From: Sympetrum striolatum
Taxonomy: Eukaryota; Arthropoda; Insecta; Odonata; Libellulidae
Direction: 5' to 3'
Length of the DNA stretch: 64,000 bases
Assembly (NCBI GenBank): GCA_947579665.1
Contig: OX388346.1
Location: 88,538,615-88,602,614 of the forward strand
The notes below the pieces were generated by a model that had not been told where the DNA came from, ran no database searches, and saw nothing but the letters and a program-made list of their open reading frames with translations. Positions 60,655 to 64,000 of the stretch are shown here, piece after piece (within the stretch, counting starts at the first letter, position 1; each line of letters begins with the position of its first letter). The position numbers were made by a program, and so were the translations under genes.

Positions 60655-63600
60655 GATTTTAAATAACAAGAATGAAGTTCAAATGGGATTGACGGCTATT
60701 ATTTTAGATAACGATATTCATTCGAAATTATCTTTTCTGATCTTCTATATTTATTAATTCATATTGACAGACAATTTCATATTAATCAACTTCACAATAC
60801 TGAACCTCTCCATAGTAAAACCATAATTGGAAATGAATACTAAATAAATATTCATTCAGAGCCCATGTAAAACTGGGTGAATTATCTATTATTCATAAAA
60901 ATAAATTCCTTCTTTTGTTGATGGGTTCCCCGCAGAAATCTTCTACCTAATTTTATCATTCAAAGACTTATCTTATTTCTGGTGATAGTATGCCTAAATG
61001 TTCATAAAATTCAAATCGAAATATTAAAATCATTTAAGTGCTCAACTCTGAAAATGCCTGGAATTTGACCTTCTCTGAATATATTTGGAATTCTTTTAGG
61101 ACATTTTTAAAGTTTAGAGTCAAAGTCTGTCTGATCATTAAAATCCTCTTTTCGAAATCGAAAAGCATAGAAAGCAGAGATTTACGGAGGAAACTGCAGG
61201 AACTTTCGAGTAACGCGATAATTTCAGCAAATTTGGATAAAATATACACTAATAAACAAATAAAGGAAAGGGTACTTTGCTCATAATGGCGTGCACCCAG
61301 GAAAAATTCCAAGGAAAAACGGACTTGAAAAATGTCTGACGAGGACGGGAATCGAACTCGGGATCTTCCTCTATCCGGGAGGCTGCCTTAACCATGTAAA
61401 CAAATAAAGGCTTGCAGAATGAGACACTTGGTAATTTCTCACTTATAGATTTTATAAATAAGGGCTCGTAAAGAAAATTAGAAAAGCCTTACGATTAGTA
61501 AATTATGTATGGCAAAGGTTAAGTGACACTCTCATATCGAATCATGAAATGTCTTTAAAACATTTACTTACACATGTGAAATAAATCTTGATTATAATAA
61601 AAACATCAACTTTCATATTTTAAGCCTTAGAAACAGAAGAATAATACCTAATGAAATTATTGTCCATTCTTATATATGTTTCGATGTAGGGCCTTCTAAA
61701 TGGTGGACGTTCTGAACTGGCAACACCAACTTCAGATTGCTGCTCCGAATGTTACGGAATGAGGAGACTCAATTGCGACATGTTGGAGAGATTTAAGAGT
61801 TGGACTAGTGGGCATTGGATTCGTGCCGTTCATTGCTTTTTAATTGTCTCATTTTCGCGTCATCGACAGACCGATTCCAATCAGATGGACTCGTGCCGCT
61901 GGCGATGCCTGTTTCTAGACGAGGAATGAACACAAGAAATTCACTCTTAACCGTTCAACAGGGGAATGGGGGAATTCGTGGCGAGGACTCAAACAAGGGG
62001 AACACTTGGCGAGAGCACTCTATGACTCTCAGGGTATGTCCAAAACTGTCCAGGTATAGTCCAAAACTTGCTGCCACTGCGCAAGTCCGGACATATAAAG
62101 AAACAAGAATTCCACTAACTTAGGCCAAATTTTAATTCGACTCGAAGATTAGTCAATGACATTAATTAGAAACGCGTGACGCTAAATATAAGCTCAAATG
62201 AAAAAGCAAAAAGGTTTGTCGACGCAAAATAGTGATTTTGAAGACAAAAACGAGTATACAAAGGTTAGCATAGCTTTATAAAATTTCGCCAATTAGCTAC
62301 GGAAGCTTTCTGAAACCGGATAATAGAAATATGATAATGAGAGGATGGAAATATGGCTAAACAAAGCGCCCATTGTCCACCAAAATGTGCAGAGAGAAGG
62401 CCATTCGCCACAATTATAAATCACAACTTAATCCGCCCATCGAAATAGCAGTTTATGCTCTGAGTCTGAAGGGTGGCCTCCCCAGCTGCTTTCTGTAATA
62501 CAGGTGGAAAACCAATGGTGTAGCTAAATTTTCTGGCTTACGCAGATTGCCATAACATAAATTTATCTAGCATTGATTTGCAATAATACCCTCAGTTCAA
62601 CTAAAATTAAGTATCATTAGCAGAAAATATAGATAAAATCTGGTTATGCAAACTTTGCATCTACTAATCGGACATACGCGCTCATTATCGCGTGGGCAAT
62701 GACATCTCTACTTAAACATTGACTCAGCCCATTTCATATTGGCCCCAATAGAATCTCTCCAAGGAAAGTGAGACATCGATTTTTTATATATCGTAGGTTT
62801 GATCTTAGAAGGCCAACTCCAGGGTGCTATAACTTTTCTTAAATGACAAATTGAAATCCACTCGGAAACAATGCTAAATTTTGTTCAATTTTTGTTGAAT
62901 AATCCTTCAAAGAGTATGTCTAGATTTGCGAAATAGGTTATTTTAACGGCATCGCTAAAGAAAACTTCGATATGTGTGAGTGGTCGCCCAGTTTTAAAAT
63001 GTGGTTTAGATATGAGATTTGACTAATGTAATTAAAACAAAAAAAGGTGGAAATTCAATAGCTGTAAACTTTCTTATATAATAAAATAAATTAATAACTT
63101 AGTAAAATTAAATTAATTTAAATCGCAAACTTTGAATTTTCATGCAAATTGTGTGACTGTCAGATAGAAATAGTATTTTACAAATTAAATAAATTTTACA
63201 TATTTAATATCTCGAAAATGCTATTCCAATTTTCAAGATATCGAACAGTATTTCATCAGCTGTATTAATTATTCATTTCGGTGAGAATATGTAAGAATGA
63301 TGACTTATCCAGTGGAAGAAGAACCAAAGATCTCAGGGGTTTAAATGGCTTAGTCACCTCCGATGTGCATGACGTGCGAGTGATTTCGTAGCAAACGAGT
63401 GCGTCTCTAATGGTAACGGAAGTTTCCGTAACAATAAATAACTGTGACGCATTCCGTAGAAAAAGCAGTGGATCACGCATGGAAAGGGACGGAAGAATAC
63501 ATTGAGCATTCCCTAGAAATCGATTAGAGCGCAGCACTGATCGAGGAGAGAAAGCAACACAACGATGACAGCCTCGGTACTAATCAAAGAAACTTTCATA

Positions 63601-64000
63601 AGAACTATTACATCCTGAGTATAGCGATATCCCACGTTTCATAATTAGACGTAATAAGAAATTGAAAACGATATTAATCTTATTTACTACGTCGCCAGAT
63701 GAAATGATATTTCAGAGCGGAGTAGTTTAGTTTCTTTCTCGTAAACCGAAAATAAAATATTTTTCTTGCGTTTACGTAAAAAAAATTCAAAATTTGCTAC
63801 AAGAATAAATAATAATTCTTCACTACCTCCTACTTGAAGGAGAGCTCCCTTACATTCTAATATTTCACAATTGTTATAGTTATTCTATTTTTATTCTTTC
63901 TATTGTTTATAATAATAAACGTCTTTTGACTCTCCTTCCACGCTGGAATTTCCTGGCTTAGAGTTTTGAAAATGCTGAATAGAATTCTTTCATTGTTATA
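60655..64000. other. 3' region without recognised gene
   Basis: AT-rich with short unsupported frames. Contains the SINE copy at 61287-61402 and a small imperfect tandem duplication near 62032-62072 (GGTATxGTCCAAAACT). Confidence 0.45.
61287..61402 (-). mobile_element. tRNA-derived SINE, 5' truncated
   Basis: On the minus strand a partial A box (TGGTTAAGGC) is followed by a near-perfect B box (AGTTCGATTCC), then GTCAGACATTTTTCAAGTCC and an end GGTGCACGCC. The body matches fragments at 15542-15576 and 16767-16795, defining a dispersed family. Confidence 0.7.

Overview
The window is AT-rich animal nuclear DNA. It has spliceosomal introns with GT-AG borders, TATA and arthropod-type initiator (TCAGT, TCATT) core promoters, a chitin-binding Rebers-Riddiford cuticle protein, proline-rich secreted proteins, a tRNA gene, tRNA-derived SINEs and MITEs. 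This points to an arthropod, most likely an insect. The order or species cannot be told from the sequence. Almost every gene found encodes a secreted structural protein, so this looks like a cuticle or extracellular-matrix gene neighbourhood with large non-coding spacers.

Layout. Positions 1-11.5 kb: no convincing gene, one perfect hairpin near 4.2 kb. 11,511-14,064 (+): an RR-2-like cuticular protein, three coding exons, 5' exon(s) not found. 17,288-18,370 and 19,435-21,471 (-): two paralogous small secreted proteins ending in a conserved VKTDKHxxxKWGVRH block. The second is complete with promoter and three exons; the first lacks a recognisable first exon. 24,859-24,931 (+): tRNA-Val(AAC). 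25,472-46,779 (+): a head-to-tail array of four proline-rich secreted protein genes, called PRP-A to PRP-D here. Each has a first coding exon holding only the initiator Met, a phase-0 intron, then one exon with signal peptide and proline-rich body. 47.2-47.7 kb: two tRNA-derived SINEs. 48,503-54,761 (-): an eight-exon secreted protein of 243 residues with a core VRWGDKHGGYGEHYYDYNH. 51,650-51,914: a foldback Tourist-like MITE inside an intron of that gene. 55-64 kb: no convincing gene, but a long hairpin at 59.0 kb and a palindromic repeat at 60.5 kb that carries a plausible hammerhead ribozyme core.

The most noteworthy item is the PRP-A to PRP-D array. The members share gene structure and short conserved modules, and two of them (A and D) share a non-repetitive C-terminal domain of about 64 residues around SGVRAL. 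PRP-B contains a very homogeneous 37-residue repeat array with a 435-bp higher-order duplication. Exon structures were deduced by eye from splice signals, phase continuity and protein logic; no transcript or database evidence was available.
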